Assembly (NCBI GenBank): GCA_030649955.1
Contig: JAUSFD010000025.1
Location: 35,850-99,849 of the forward strand
Direction of reading: 5' to 3'
DNA length: 64,000 nucleotides
Origin: Candidatus Peregrinibacteria bacterium
Lineage (GTDB): Bacteria; Patescibacteriota; Gracilibacteria; Peribacterales; Peribacteraceae
The notes beneath the pieces were generated by a model. The model did not search any database, was not told the origin of the DNA, and saw only the letters and a list, made by a program, of their open reading frames with translations. This document shows positions 1 through 7,443 of the stretch, piece after piece; position 1 is the stretch's first letter; the number at the start of each line of letters is the position of its first letter. Position numbers and translations under genes: made by a program.

Positions 1-233
1 AGGGGGAGACCGATGAGGATCTTCAGAAGCCACCGGTAGCGCTCGCCACGGATGCTGTTGTACAGACTCGTGCCACCGAAGACGACTGCACTGAGGGCGA
101 GGGGGAGATCAGCGACTTGCAACCACCAAGCTGCCCACGGCGCTTCGACCCCGTTCTGCAGGAGGATGTACGCAACGAAGAACGTGAGGACGAGGATGTA
201 GAACAGGAATGCCGACACGCGATTGAGGAGCAT
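1..233 (-). CDS. Partial small membrane protein, unknown function
   Basis: The 3' end runs off the left edge, so only about 77 N-terminal residues are visible. The protein opens MLLNRVSAFLFYILVLTFF and is strongly hydrophobic, with one clear membrane segment at residues 5-25 and a second around 42-60. An in-frame ATG three codons upstream (first base at 242) is an equally good start. It lies 26-34 bp downstream of rpmH on the same strand, where rnpA often sits, but it lacks the basic, arginine-rich character of RnpA. I do not recognise the family. Confidence 0.5.
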   Translation of the reverse strand, partial: MLLNRVSAFLFYILVLTFFVAYILLQNGVEAPWAAWWLQVADLPLALSAVVFGGTSLYNSIRGERYRWLLKILIGLP

Positions 234-267
234 AGGGGGCATCGGGAGAGAACCCGTCAGAGACGGC

Positions 268-411
268 TCATAAACCCTTCTTCTGCACCGTGAGCCGCTT
301 CCTGCCTGCACGGCGGCGGCGGGCCAGCACTTTGCGGCCGTCGGACGTCGCACTCCGGGAACGGAAGCCGTGCTTTCGGAGCCGTTTGCGCCACTTCAGT
401 TTATTGAGCAT
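268..411 (-). CDS. rpmH: Ribosomal protein bL34
   Basis: This 47-residue, very basic protein is a component of the large ribosomal subunit. It carries the L34 signature: [14 protein letters not shown], then [16 protein letters not shown] near the C-terminus, as in all bacterial L34 proteins. Its length matches the family (44-47 aa). The start differs from the common MKRT form and reads [10 protein letters not shown]. It ends with TGA. It is transcribed away from the M16 peptidase gene, with a 215-bp divergent gap that contains an inverted short-word repeat. The gene is short and easily missed, but the assignment is secure. Confidence 0.95.
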   Translation of the reverse strand: MLNKLKWRKRLRKHGFRSRSATSDGRKVLARRRRAGRKRLTVQKKGL

Positions 412-483
412 AGCTAGGGCAGAGTAAAGAGAAAATGCAAGGAAGTCCAGACCGAATCCTCAACTCCCTAGACCCGCATGCAC

Positions 484-557
484 CGTTTATTCGTTTACTC
501 GTTGATTCGTTTATTCGAATGGATGAGAATTCGAGTAAACGAGTAAACCAATCAACG
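484..557. repeat. Inverted 8-nt-word repeat (CGAGTAAA family), copy 1
   Basis: The left arm (484-520) is built of ATTCGTTT/ACTCGTTT-like words. The right arm (528-557) carries the complementary words CGAGTAAA CGAGTAAA CCAATCAA. The arms can form an imperfect hairpin. The same family occurs at 1903-1987 and 39512-39596. This copy lies between two divergently transcribed genes, so it cannot be a terminator for either. Confidence 0.85.
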
Positions 558-590
558 ACGCTTGGCCCAGAGGGAAATACGGGGGACACC

Positions 591-618
591 TTGCACCTTG
601 CAGTATCTCCCCTAGACT
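591..618 (+). promoter_or_regulatory. Promoter for the M16 peptidase gene
   Basis: TTGCAC, a 16-bp spacer, then TAGACT. The -10 box ends 9 nt before the ATG at 627, so the message would have almost no leader. Confidence 0.5.
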
Positions 619-626
619 TCGCCGCG

Positions 627-1886
627 ATGTACACCGTGAATCCCCTCCCCTCCGGTCTCCCTGTCCTCACCGCTCCCATCGACGGGACAGAGGCATTCAC
701 GGTCATGGTCTTCGCGGGGGCGGGCTCCCGGTACGAGACGCACGAAGAGCGCGGCATCAGCCACTTCCTGGAGCACATGTTCTTCAAGGGGGGCAACAAG
801 TTCAAGAATACGAAGGAGGTGAGTGCGGCGATCGACGGCGTGGGCGGCGACTTCAACGCATTCACAGGGAAAGAGTATGCAGGCTACTACGTGAAAGCGG
901 CGGCGAGTCAGGTGGAGCTCGCGTGTGATGTGCTGAGCGACATGCTCCTCCACGCATCGTTCCCGCAGGAGGAGATCGAGAAGGAGCGCGGCGTGATCAT
1001 CGAGGAGGAACGCATGTACCAGGACACGCCGATGTACCGCGCGGGGTGGGACTTCGAGGAGCTGCTCTTCGGCGATCACCCGTTGGGATGGGATACGATC
1101 GGCCGCGAGGAGGTGATCCGCTCGGTGAACCAGGCGGACTTCCAGAAGCACAAGGACGCCCTCTACACGCCGCAGAACACGGTGCTCACCTTCGCGGGGA
1201 AGATCACGGTGGAGCGCGCGCAGGAGCTCGCGGAGCGGTACTTCGCGCCCTTAGGAGGGAAAGGGAAGAGCACATTCAAAGCCCTCACGGAGTACGGGAA
1301 GGATCGCGTGTACCTGCGGACGAAGAAGACAGAGCAAGCGCACCTCGTCCTGGGTGTCCCGAGCGTGAGCTCACAGGATGAGCACCACTTCGCGCACAAA
1401 CTCCTCGCGATCATCCTCGGCGGGAACATGAGCTCGCGCATGTTCCTCTCCGTGCGAGAAGCGCGTGGACTCTGCTACTACATCTCGACAGAGACGGACA
1501 GTTACCTCGATGCCGGTGCGCTCTCCACACGAGCGGGCGTCGACCAGTCGCGCTTGCACGAGGCGATTGCGGCGATCAAAGAGGAGTACATGCTCTGCGC
1601 GAAGGACGGCATCACGGATGAGGAGCTGGTCCGTGCGAAGGCGTACCTGAAAGGGAAGACAACGCTCTCCCTCGAGGACAGCGAGGAGCGCGCGCACTTC
1701 TTCGGCAAGCAGCTGCTGCTCTATCCAAAGGTGCGCGAAGTGAGCGAGTACTTCCGCGAAATCGACAAGGTAACGATCGACCAGGTGAACGCGCTCGCGA
1801 AGCGCCTCCTCAAGCTCGATGCCCTGCGCCTCGTTGTCATTGGGAAGGAGGAAGGGAAAGCGACGCTCGAGAATCTTCTGAAGTAA
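627..1886 (+). CDS. M16 family zinc metallopeptidase
   Basis: This is a processing-protease-type (pitrilysin/insulinase superfamily) peptidase of 419 residues, the usual size for a single-chain M16B enzyme. The inverted zinc motif HxxEH is present as HFLEH at residues 46-50. The distal zinc-ligand glutamate falls near residue 126 in the ERGVIIEEE stretch. The C-terminal half contains the typical SxxMFLSVREARGLCYYIST block that shapes the active site. The frame is open upstream to 435, but that part is encoded by an intergenic repeat. I chose the ATG at 627 because it follows a promoter and gives the family's normal N-terminus. The substrate is unknown. Bacterial homologues act in the cytoplasm or periplasm on small proteins and peptides. 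Confidence 0.9.
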   Translation: MYTVNPLPSGLPVLTAPIDGTEAFTVMVFAGAGSRYETHEERGISHFLEHMFFKGGNKFKNTKEVSAAIDGVGGDFNAFTGKEYAGYYVKAAASQVELACDVLSDMLLHASFPQEEIEKERGVIIEEERMYQDTPMYRAGWDFEELLFGDHPLGWDTIGREEVIRSVNQADFQKHKDALYTPQNTVLTFAGKITVERAQELAERYFAPLGGKGKSTFKALTEYGKDRVYLRTKKTEQAHLVLGVPSVSSQDEHHFAHKLLAIILGGNMSSRMFLSVREARGLCYYISTETDSYLDAGALSTRAGVDQSRLHEAIAAIKEEYMLCAKDGITDEELVRAKAYLKGKTTLSLEDSEERAHFFGKQLLLYPKVREVSEYFREIDKVTIDQVNALAKRLLKLDALRLVVIGKEEGKATLENLLK

Positions 1887-1902
1887 TTCGAGACCACGAG
1901 TT

Positions 1903-1987
1903 TCGTTTATTTGTTTACTCGTTGATTCGTGTATTCGAATGGATGAGAACTCGAGTAAACGAATAAACCAATCAACGAATAAACGAA
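1903..1987. repeat. Inverted 8-nt-word repeat (CGAGTAAA family), copy 2
   Basis: It is nearly the same sequence as the copy at 484-557, with the same central GGATGAGAA and arms of CGAGTAAA/CGAATAAA words. It fills the gap between the M16 gene and ndk. Two close copies flanking one gene could promote recombination or record duplication of the spacer. Confidence 0.85.
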
Positions 1988-2019
1988 CCTCTCATCGAAT
2001 TCCTGTACGGAATTCGGAG

Positions 2020-2048
2020 TTGTTCCCTGTAAGGTTTACGCCTAGTAT
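2020..2048 (+). promoter_or_regulatory. Promoter for ndk
   Basis: TTGTTC, 17-bp spacer, TAGTAT. The predicted start site is about 16 nt upstream of the ATG at 2071. No Shine-Dalgarno sequence lies in that short leader. Confidence 0.55.
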
Positions 2049-2070
2049 CTTCGCCACTTCCTCCACTCCC

Positions 2071-2490
2071 ATGGAACGCACCCTCATCCTCCTCAAGCCC
2101 GACGCCGTCCAGAAGCGCATGTGCGGCAAGGTGATCTCCCGCTTCGAGCAGGAGGGTCTCACGATCCGCGGCTGCAAGATGCTGCACCTCAATCCCGCAG
2201 TACTGCGCGAGCACTACGCGCACATCGCGGATAAGCCCTTCTACCCAGAGGTGGAGGATTTCATGGGATCAGCACCGGTCATCGCTCTCGTACTGGAAGG
2301 AGACAATGCCGTGGCAAAAGTACGGGACATGCTCGGCGTCACCGATAGTCGCAAGGCCGCTCCTGGAACGATCCGTGCGGAGCTCGGCGTCGATCAGATG
2401 GTGAACGTTGCACACGCTTCGGATAGCCCAGAGACCGCGGTGAAAGAAGTGAAGCGCTTCTTCTCTGAGGACGAGCTATTCGAGTACTGA
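2071..2490 (+). CDS. ndk: Nucleoside diphosphate kinase
   Basis: The enzyme transfers the gamma phosphate from NTPs to NDPs through a phosphohistidine and balances the nucleotide pools. The protein has 139 residues, the usual length. It opens with ERTLILLKPDAVQK, and the catalytic histidine is His115 in NVAHASDSPE, matching the family's NxxHxSDSxE signature. The ATG at 2071 begins exactly at the conserved N-terminus. Longer upstream reading would translate the repeat at 1903-1987. The gene is convergent with the S41 peptidase gene and has its own promoter. Confidence 0.97.
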   Translation: MERTLILLKPDAVQKRMCGKVISRFEQEGLTIRGCKMLHLNPAVLREHYAHIADKPFYPEVEDFMGSAPVIALVLEGDNAVAKVRDMLGVTDSRKAAPGTIRAELGVDQMVNVAHASDSPETAVKEVKRFFSEDELFEY

Positions 2491-2504
2491 GGGAATCCGG
2501 AAGA

Positions 2505-2575
2505 AAATGGACAATGTACAATGTGCAATGGTCTGCTCTCAATGTTCCACAATTGTCCATTGTTCATTGAACATT
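2505..2575. repeat. Inverted 7-nt-word repeat (GGACAAT family)
   Basis: The left arm (2505-2530) reads AATGGAC AATGTAC AATGTGC, and the right arm (2549-2575) carries the complement TTGTCCATTGTTCATTG. It sits between the convergent ndk and ctp genes. Related words recur at 7341-7443, 12186-12290 and 14287-14357. Confidence 0.8.
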
Positions 2576-2578
2576 CGG

Positions 2579-3865
2579 TCACTCAGATTCCTCCACAACC
2601 TTTAGCCGATCTTTGGAGAGATCCTCTTTGTCGGTAATCCACTCAATCGCGGCCTCGAGTTGGGGATCACGTTCGGCTTCGTAGTCCTCAGTACTGCGAT
2701 CGACTTTGATATCGGGTTCGATACCCTCCTTCGCGAGATTGCGACCCTTCGGAGTGAGCCAGTGCGCGACGGTGACGCGGAGGCTGGAGCCACCAGGGAG
2801 ATCGATCACTTCCTGCACGGTGCCCTTGCCAAAGCTCTTCATGCCAATGATCTTCGCACGGCCATGATCTTGCAGAGCACCTGCGACAATCTCCGACGCA
2901 CTCGCGGAACCTTGGTTGATGATCACCGCAAGGGGGACATCCGGCAACAGCGGGCGGCCGTAGACGTAGTGCCGCTCTGGTTCGCCTTCTCTGCGCTCAA
3001 CGGAGACGACTTCCCCCTGGGTGAGGAAGAGCGACGTGAGCTCCACTGCCCCTTCCAGGTACCCACCGCCATTGAACCGCAGGTCGATGACGATACCCTT
3101 CAACGGTTCATCCTTGAACTCCTTCACGGCGTTGCGGATCTCCTCGATGCTGCCATCCCCAAACTGGTTCAAGGCAATGTACCCAACCGAGCCGCTCTGG
3201 GTCTTCTTGATCTCCGATTCCACACTCGGGATGGTGATTTCCTCACGCACGATGGTGAACGTGCGCGGCTCCCGCTCTCCCGGGCGCACGATCTTCAGCT
3301 TCACTTCCGTCCCCTCTTTCCCGCGGATGCGCCGCACCACTTGATTGAGCGACTCGCCATCCACATCGTTGCCATCGACCTCCGTGATGATGTCCTCCGG
3401 CAGCAGACCCGCCTTCGCCGCAGGAGATCCCTTGAGGGGAGCCACGACAACAACCAGACCATCGCGCAGGGTCAGCTCCGCGCCAATGCCCTGCAGTGTT
3501 CCCTGTAGCGCCTCGCGGAAATCCTTGTTCTCCGAAGGTGTCATGAAGACCGTGTAGGGATCGTCGACTGCGCGGACCATCCCCTCGATCGCCCCAAAAA
3601 CGAGGGGGGTCACCTCCAGGTCCTCCGGGGCAATGTAGTGCTTGATGAGGAGCCGCCACACACTCCAGAGAAGGGAAATATCCACTTCCTTCTGAGGATC
3701 GGTGACCAGCCTTCCACTGCCACTCTCCCCGGAATAGAGCATATCCAAGCGCTCCTGGGCTTCCTGGAGGATGGTCTGCTCATAGCGCGCTCCGAGCTGC
3801 CACCCCAGGAGGAGCGTGAAGATGGGGAGCAGGGCGATGGTGCTGAGGCGCAGGAAACGAGACAT
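2579..3865 (-). CDS. S41 C-terminal processing peptidase (CtpA/Prc type)
   Basis: This membrane-anchored serine protease of 428 residues cleaves proteins at their C-termini outside the cytoplasm. The first 25 residues form a hydrophobic signal anchor (IALLPIFTLLLGW). A PDZ domain follows at about 120-210, with GDGLVVVVAPLKGSPAAKAGLLPGD-like features that bind the substrate C-terminus. The S41 core contains GSASASEIVAGALQDH (catalytic serine, about residue 325) and SFGKGTVQ (catalytic lysine, about residue 350). Length and domain order are typical of CtpA enzymes in cell-wall maturation and regulated proteolysis. It is divergent from the DUF1858/HesB gene and convergent with ndk. Confidence 0.95.
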   Translation of the reverse strand: MSRFLRLSTIALLPIFTLLLGWQLGARYEQTILQEAQERLDMLYSGESGSGRLVTDPQKEVDISLLWSVWRLLIKHYIAPEDLEVTPLVFGAIEGMVRAVDDPYTVFMTPSENKDFREALQGTLQGIGAELTLRDGLVVVVAPLKGSPAAKAGLLPEDIITEVDGNDVDGESLNQVVRRIRGKEGTEVKLKIVRPGEREPRTFTIVREEITIPSVESEIKKTQSGSVGYIALNQFGDGSIEEIRNAVKEFKDEPLKGIVIDLRFNGGGYLEGAVELTSLFLTQGEVVSVERREGEPERHYVYGRPLLPDVPLAVIINQGSASASEIVAGALQDHGRAKIIGMKSFGKGTVQEVIDLPGGSSLRVTVAHWLTPKGRNLAKEGIEPDIKVDRSTEDYEAERDPQLEAAIEWITDKEDLSKDRLKVVEESE

Positions 3866-3919
3866 GGGAACTCAGGAGATTGATGGCTCTGGGTACGCGA
3901 GCCACTGTACCATGGAACC

Positions 3920-4564
3920 GTGGCGGCTGCAGTCCGGAAATCGGCGAAATCCGCAGGGAAGCGAAAGACCCGCTCTCCCAAGGCTGCGCGTGCACAGAAT
4001 GTCATTCAGAAAACCATGCGCGTCTCCGATATCCTCGCGCTCTGTCCGGAGGCAACGGGCATCGTCGCCGAGTATGGATTGCACTGCTTCAGTTGTGCAT
4101 CGAACACGATGGAGACGCTCGAGGAGGGGTGCCAGAGCCACGGCTTCACCGATGACGACATCGACGACCTGGTCACCGATCTCAATACTCTCCTCCGCGA
4201 GCGACCGGAGCGGCCCGCAACGCTCACTGTCACAGAGTCCGCTGCGAAGGCACTGCAGGATATCGCCGAGAGCGAGGGCAAGAAGACAGAAGGCCTCGCG
4301 GTCATCGCCGATGAGCACGGCGGATTCTGCATGGAGTTCCGCTCTGCGGCAGAGAAGGGCGACAAAATATTCGGCCATGAGGAAGTTCCTCGCCTCAAAG
4401 TCTTCGCGTCTGTCCTCACACTCCAGCGCATCGGCGGATCGAGGATCGACTACCGGGAGGGACGGTTTAAGTTAGATATGGAGGGAGATGCGTGCGGGTG
4501 TGGGAGTGGTGAGTGTGGTTGTAGGGAACAGGAATCAGGGAACCGGGAACCGGGAGTAGAGTAA
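3920..4564 (+). CDS. DUF1858 domain fused to HesB/IscA-like Fe-S carrier domain
   Basis: The protein has 214 residues and two recognisable parts. Residues about 27-92 resemble DUF1858, with the pattern MRVSDILALCPEATGIVAEYG followed by HCFSCASN, a CxxC that is typical of the family. Residues about 98-200 match A-type iron-sulfur carriers: LTVTESAAKALQDIAE at the start, a central cysteine in GGFCMEF, and the C-terminal CGCGSGECGC cluster-binding tail. A-type proteins accept and deliver Fe-S clusters. DUF1858 often occurs in redox or cluster-related fusions. The start is a GTG at 3920; the next ATG (4016) would cut into DUF1858. The final 13 residues are encoded by the repeat at 4522-4609 and are probably not functional. 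Confidence 0.8.
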   Translation: MAAAVRKSAKSAGKRKTRSPKAARAQNVIQKTMRVSDILALCPEATGIVAEYGLHCFSCASNTMETLEEGCQSHGFTDDDIDDLVTDLNTLLRERPERPATLTVTESAAKALQDIAESEGKKTEGLAVIADEHGGFCMEFRSAAEKGDKIFGHEEVPRLKVFASVLTLQRIGGSRIDYREGRFKLDMEGDACGCGSGECGCREQESGNREPGVE

Positions 4565-4609
4565 GAGGATTCGGCCCCTGTTCCCTGTTCCCGGTTCCCT
4601 GTTCCCTTT
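4522..4609. repeat. Inverted 7-nt-word repeat (GGGAACA/GGGAACC family)
   Basis: The left arm has GGGAACA GGAATCA GGGAACC GGGAACC. The right arm is its complement, built from TGTTCCC and GGTTCCC words. It overlaps the last codons and stop of the Fe-S carrier gene. The same family appears at 8452, 9606, 42273 and 42790. Confidence 0.9.
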
Positions 4610-4630
4610 CGTCACGCTACCCTTGCTTCC

Positions 4631-5227
4631 ATGAAGCTCCCCGCTCCGCTGGAGCGAAAACTCGTGGAACTCTTCCCACGTGCACGGGAACGTGAGCGGT
4701 TCGTTGCGAACCTGATCGAGGAAGCGCTCTCGAAGGAATCAACGCGGGAGGAGGCGCTCCCGCAGGCCGTTGGTGGAACACTCCACCTCTTCACGGACGG
4801 CGGATCGCGCGGGAATCCGGGGCAGGCGGCGATCGGCTGTGTCCTGGAGGATCCGAAGAGCGGGACGATTCTCAAGGAGCACGCGGAGCGCATCGGTATA
4901 GAGACGAACAACGTCGCGGAGTACCGCGCGCTCATCGAGGGATTGAAGATTGCCGAGGAATACCGCCCCAATCGCCTCATCTGTCACCTCGACTCCGAGC
5001 TCATCGTGAAGCAGCTCAATGGGGAGTATCGAGTGAAGATGCAGACCCTGCAGCCGCTCGTCGAGGAGATTAAGGAGCTCTCCATGGGCTTCCCGGACAT
5101 CGTCTTCAAGCACATTCCCCGCGAGGACAATCACCGCGCAGATGCCCTCGTGAACCGCGCCCTCGATGAGCTGCCGCCCCCGGCGTTCCAACCTACGACC
5201 CACCCGCGGCCGCCTTCGTTGTTTTGA
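4631..5227 (+). CDS. rnhA: Ribonuclease HI family protein
   Basis: The enzyme hydrolyses RNA in RNA:DNA hybrids. The 198-residue protein has the RNase H fold from about residue 50. All four acidic catalytic positions are visible: Asp in LFTDGGSRGNPG, Glu in NNVAEYRAL, Asp in HLDSELIVKQL and Asp in PREDNHRADAL. The GNPG and N-N-x-A-E-Y pattern places it with the type I/RVT_3 group (archaeal and Bacillus YpdQ-like) rather than classical E. coli RnhA. An extra N-terminal helix-rich segment of about 48 residues precedes the domain; its role is unknown. The C-terminal proline-rich tail is probably unstructured. Confidence 0.9.
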   Translation: MKLPAPLERKLVELFPRARERERFVANLIEEALSKESTREEALPQAVGGTLHLFTDGGSRGNPGQAAIGCVLEDPKSGTILKEHAERIGIETNNVAEYRALIEGLKIAEEYRPNRLICHLDSELIVKQLNGEYRVKMQTLQPLVEEIKELSMGFPDIVFKHIPREDNHRADALVNRALDELPPPAFQPTTHPRPPSLF

Positions 5228-5239
5228 AACATCCTCCTA

Positions 5240-5297
5240 CCGCAGCGCGGGTTCGTTACCCGCGCGGACCACCGGGGTAGCCGAACCCCGGCTGCGG
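5240..5297. repeat. Three-way-junction-like inverted repeat
   Basis: An outer stem, CCGCAG (5240-5245) with CTGCGG (5292-5297), encloses two perfect 7-bp hairpins: CGCGGGT/ACCCGCG (5246-5264) and CCGGGGT/ACCCCGG (5272-5291, 6-nt loop). A relative at 15031-15092 has lost the first hairpin and carries an insertion in the loop of the second. It lies between RNase H and the VanW gene. Confidence 0.8.
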
Positions 5298-5355
5298 AAG
5301 GATGAACTCCGCGAAACCATTGCATTGCCCCACATCTCCCTCACAATATTCGCTC

Positions 5356-6621
5356 ATGCGTCCGCTCCTCCTCACGGCGCTCGCTCTATGCGTGCTCTCC
5401 GTAGCGTGTCCATCCGCGGATGCTGCGTACCCGCCCATCACGTACCGGTACCGGCATTTCCTCTTCACCATCGATCCCGACGCGCATCCGGAGTGGCAGA
5501 CGCCAGAGGAAGTATGGCTCTACCGCGGCGCCCCCGTGCGCCCGCCAGCGGAGCTCCGCGTGGATGGGGACGAGATACCACCGCTGCCCCCGGGAATGAT
5601 TCGCTCGCAGAGAGTGGCGTGGAACGCGGAGGCGATCCGCGCGACGATCGCGGCGGAGATTGCAGCGAAGTTCGATAGACCTGCGCGCAACGTGGTCATC
5701 CGCCGTGCCGCGAGCGGCAGCATCGTCTTCGACGGCGTTGGTCTCCCCGGCAGGAGGGTAGACCTCGCTCTCGCTGCAGCCCTCACGGTGGAAGCGATCG
5801 AGCGCGGAGGGGCGGAGGTGGTGCTGCCGGTCATCGAGCTACCGGCAGAGGTCACCGTGGACGATGCAGAACTCTCCGCCCTCGGTATCCGCGAGGTGGT
5901 GACAGTCGGGGAGTCGAACTACACCGGCTCACCCGAGGCGCGGAAGCACAACATCGCCGTTGGGCTGAGCAAGTTCAATGGTCACATCATCCTGGCGGGG
6001 GAGACATTCTCATTCAATGAAGTCCTCGGGGACGTCAATGCATCGACAGGCTACCGGAAGGAGCTCGTGATCCTGGGTGACCAGACGCTGCCTGACTACG
6101 GCGGCGGGCTCTGCCAGGTGAGTACGACCGCGTACCGCGGCGCGTGGGAGTACGGGCTCCCCATTACGCAGCGCCGCAACCACAGCTACGCCGTGAGCTA
6201 CTACAGCCCTCAGGGGACGGACGCGACGATCTACCCGCCACACACGGACATGCAGTTCACGAACGACTCGCCCGCGGCACTCCTCCTGCAGACGTACGCG
6301 GAGGACAACCGAGCGTACTTCATCTACTACGGCACGCGCGACGCGCGCGCATCCGAGATCATTGGACCCTTCACCTGGGGCTACACTGCCCCGCCAGCAG
6401 ATCGTACCGAGTACACGACAGACATCGCAGCAGGTACGCGTAGGAAGGTGGGGGACAAGCACCCGGGTATGAAGACCCTGTGGTTCCGCTCGCTCACGAG
6501 CCCCAGCGGTGAAGAGCGTCTGGAGAGCGTGTTTTCGGGATACGAAGCCCGTCCTCTCTTCTACCAGATTGGGATAGATGCGGAGGCAGACGTCCCCGAT
6601 TGGTTCGATGCCACAGAATGA
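5356..6621 (+). CDS. VanW family secreted/cell-envelope protein
   Basis: The protein has 421 residues from the ATG at 5356, which starts a good signal peptide (MRPLLLTALALCVLSVACPSADA). A longer in-frame start at 5302 would bury this signal. The VanW domain spans about 190-320 and contains FSFNEVLGDVNASTGYR, GGGLCQVSTTAY and HSYAVSYY, which are typical motifs. VanW domains occur in Gram-positive vancomycin-resistance clusters and in many wall-associated proteins; their biochemical activity is not established. The N-terminal part may be a peptidoglycan-binding-4-like region, but I cannot confirm that. A strong terminator follows. Confidence 0.85.
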   Translation: MRPLLLTALALCVLSVACPSADAAYPPITYRYRHFLFTIDPDAHPEWQTPEEVWLYRGAPVRPPAELRVDGDEIPPLPPGMIRSQRVAWNAEAIRATIAAEIAAKFDRPARNVVIRRAASGSIVFDGVGLPGRRVDLALAAALTVEAIERGGAEVVLPVIELPAEVTVDDAELSALGIREVVTVGESNYTGSPEARKHNIAVGLSKFNGHIILAGETFSFNEVLGDVNASTGYRKELVILGDQTLPDYGGGLCQVSTTAYRGAWEYGLPITQRRNHSYAVSYYSPQGTDATIYPPHTDMQFTNDSPAALLLQTYAEDNRAYFIYYGTRDARASEIIGPFTWGYTAPPADRTEYTTDIAAGTRRKVGDKHPGMKTLWFRSLTSPSGEERLESVFSGYEARPLFYQIGIDAEADVPDWFDATE

Positions 6622-6629
6622 ACCATGAG

Positions 6630-6649
6630 GGCAGGCATACTTGCCTGCC
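6630..6649 (+). terminator. Hairpin terminator after the VanW gene
   Basis: A perfect 8-bp stem, GGCAGGCA/TGCCTGCC, has a TACT loop and is followed by GACTTTTGG. It lies between the convergent VanW and recO genes. The T run is short, so it may work less well on its own. Confidence 0.6.
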
Positions 6650-6682
6650 GACTTTTGGCATCCCTGGAAAATTCCAATTTCC

Positions 6683-7336
6683 TCAAGAAGGACTTCCGTG
6701 CATGAGCGCCGCAGAGACTCCTGCTGACTTGAGCGGTCCACGGAGGTGATCGCCTAAAAAGCGCTCCGTCAGAGAACGGAGGTGACGCGCCGAGGATATT
6801 TTCGGGAGTGAGAGGAATCGCCCCTCCCGCGCAGCCTGTAGGAAAATCTTTTCTTCGTCCGTTAGATCGGCGAAGAACCGCGGGTTATCGCCAGACGGGA
6901 GGAGGCCCAGCTCCCGGAGGAGCACGATCCTGTACGCGAGCACGGCATTCTGCGGCGCCTCGGCGCAGGCAGCGAGGAAACCCAAGGTCGCCTCGAAGAG
7001 GGCAGGCATCGGCTCATCGTTCTCCGTGAGAGCGAGGAGGAGCTCTATTCCCTGCTCAGCCTCGGCGAACTGCCGGAGGGAGGGGTGCGGGCGATCGAGC
7101 GCCTCGATACGCTGCGCGGACGTGATGAGAATACCGCCGCGACTCTCACTCACACCGACCGTGACGGCGCTGAGGGGGAGGAGCGATCCTCCCATGCGGC
7201 TCTTCACCTTCCGCACGCCATTGGCGCGCGCAGCTAGTCGCCCTCGTTCGTGCGTGAAGAGAATGCAGAACCGGTCCGCTTCACCAACATCGTAGGTGCG
7301 GAGGACGATGGCCTGGAGTGTCTGGGATCGCGACAT
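6683..7336 (-). CDS. recO: DNA repair protein RecO
   Basis: RecO helps load RecA onto SSB-coated DNA in the RecFOR pathway. The protein has 217 residues from the ATG at 7336. It begins with the typical OB-fold strand QTLQAIVLRTYDVGEADRFC, then LFTHERGRLAARANGVRK and the helical domain LRQFAEAEQGIELLLALTENDE. There is no four-cysteine zinc site; only two isolated cysteines are present, as in some RecO lineages. An upstream start at 7369 would translate a repeat arm. The ssb gene, whose product is its partner, lies elsewhere in the window at 59.1 kb. Confidence 0.88.
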   Translation of the reverse strand: MSRSQTLQAIVLRTYDVGEADRFCILFTHERGRLAARANGVRKVKSRMGGSLLPLSAVTVGVSESRGGILITSAQRIEALDRPHPSLRQFAEAEQGIELLLALTENDEPMPALFEATLGFLAACAEAPQNAVLAYRIVLLRELGLLPSGDNPRFFADLTDEEKIFLQAAREGRFLSLPKISSARHLRSLTERFLGDHLRGPLKSAGVSAALMHGSPS

Positions 7337-7340
7337 CAGA

Positions 7341-7443
7341 ACGGACAGTGGACAGTGGATAATGGACAATCCACTAGTAAAGCTGGGAGTTCGTTATCCT
7401 CCAACCGATTCGTCATTGTCCACTGTCAATTGTCCACTGTCCA
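7341..7443. repeat. Inverted 7-nt-word repeat (GGACAGT family)
   Basis: The left arm (7341-7375) contains GGACAGT GGACAGT GGATAAT GGACAAT. The right arm (7412-7443) contains TTGTCCACTGTCAATTGTCC and more. About 36 nt separate the arms. It fills the gap between ftsX and recO and touches the ftsX stop codon. Confidence 0.88.

Noticed and set aside
1..233. rnpA downstream of rpmH
   Set aside because: The position fits, but the product is a hydrophobic membrane protein rather than the basic RNase P protein.
484..557. All short-word hairpins as ordinary transcription terminators
   Set aside because: This copy and the one at 12186-12290 lie between divergent starts, arms have long loops, and T runs are missing. 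A true terminator exists at 59959-59990 and looks different.
2660..3508. 282-codon plus-strand frame
   Set aside because: It is antisense to the S41 peptidase gene, whose catalytic motifs are clear.
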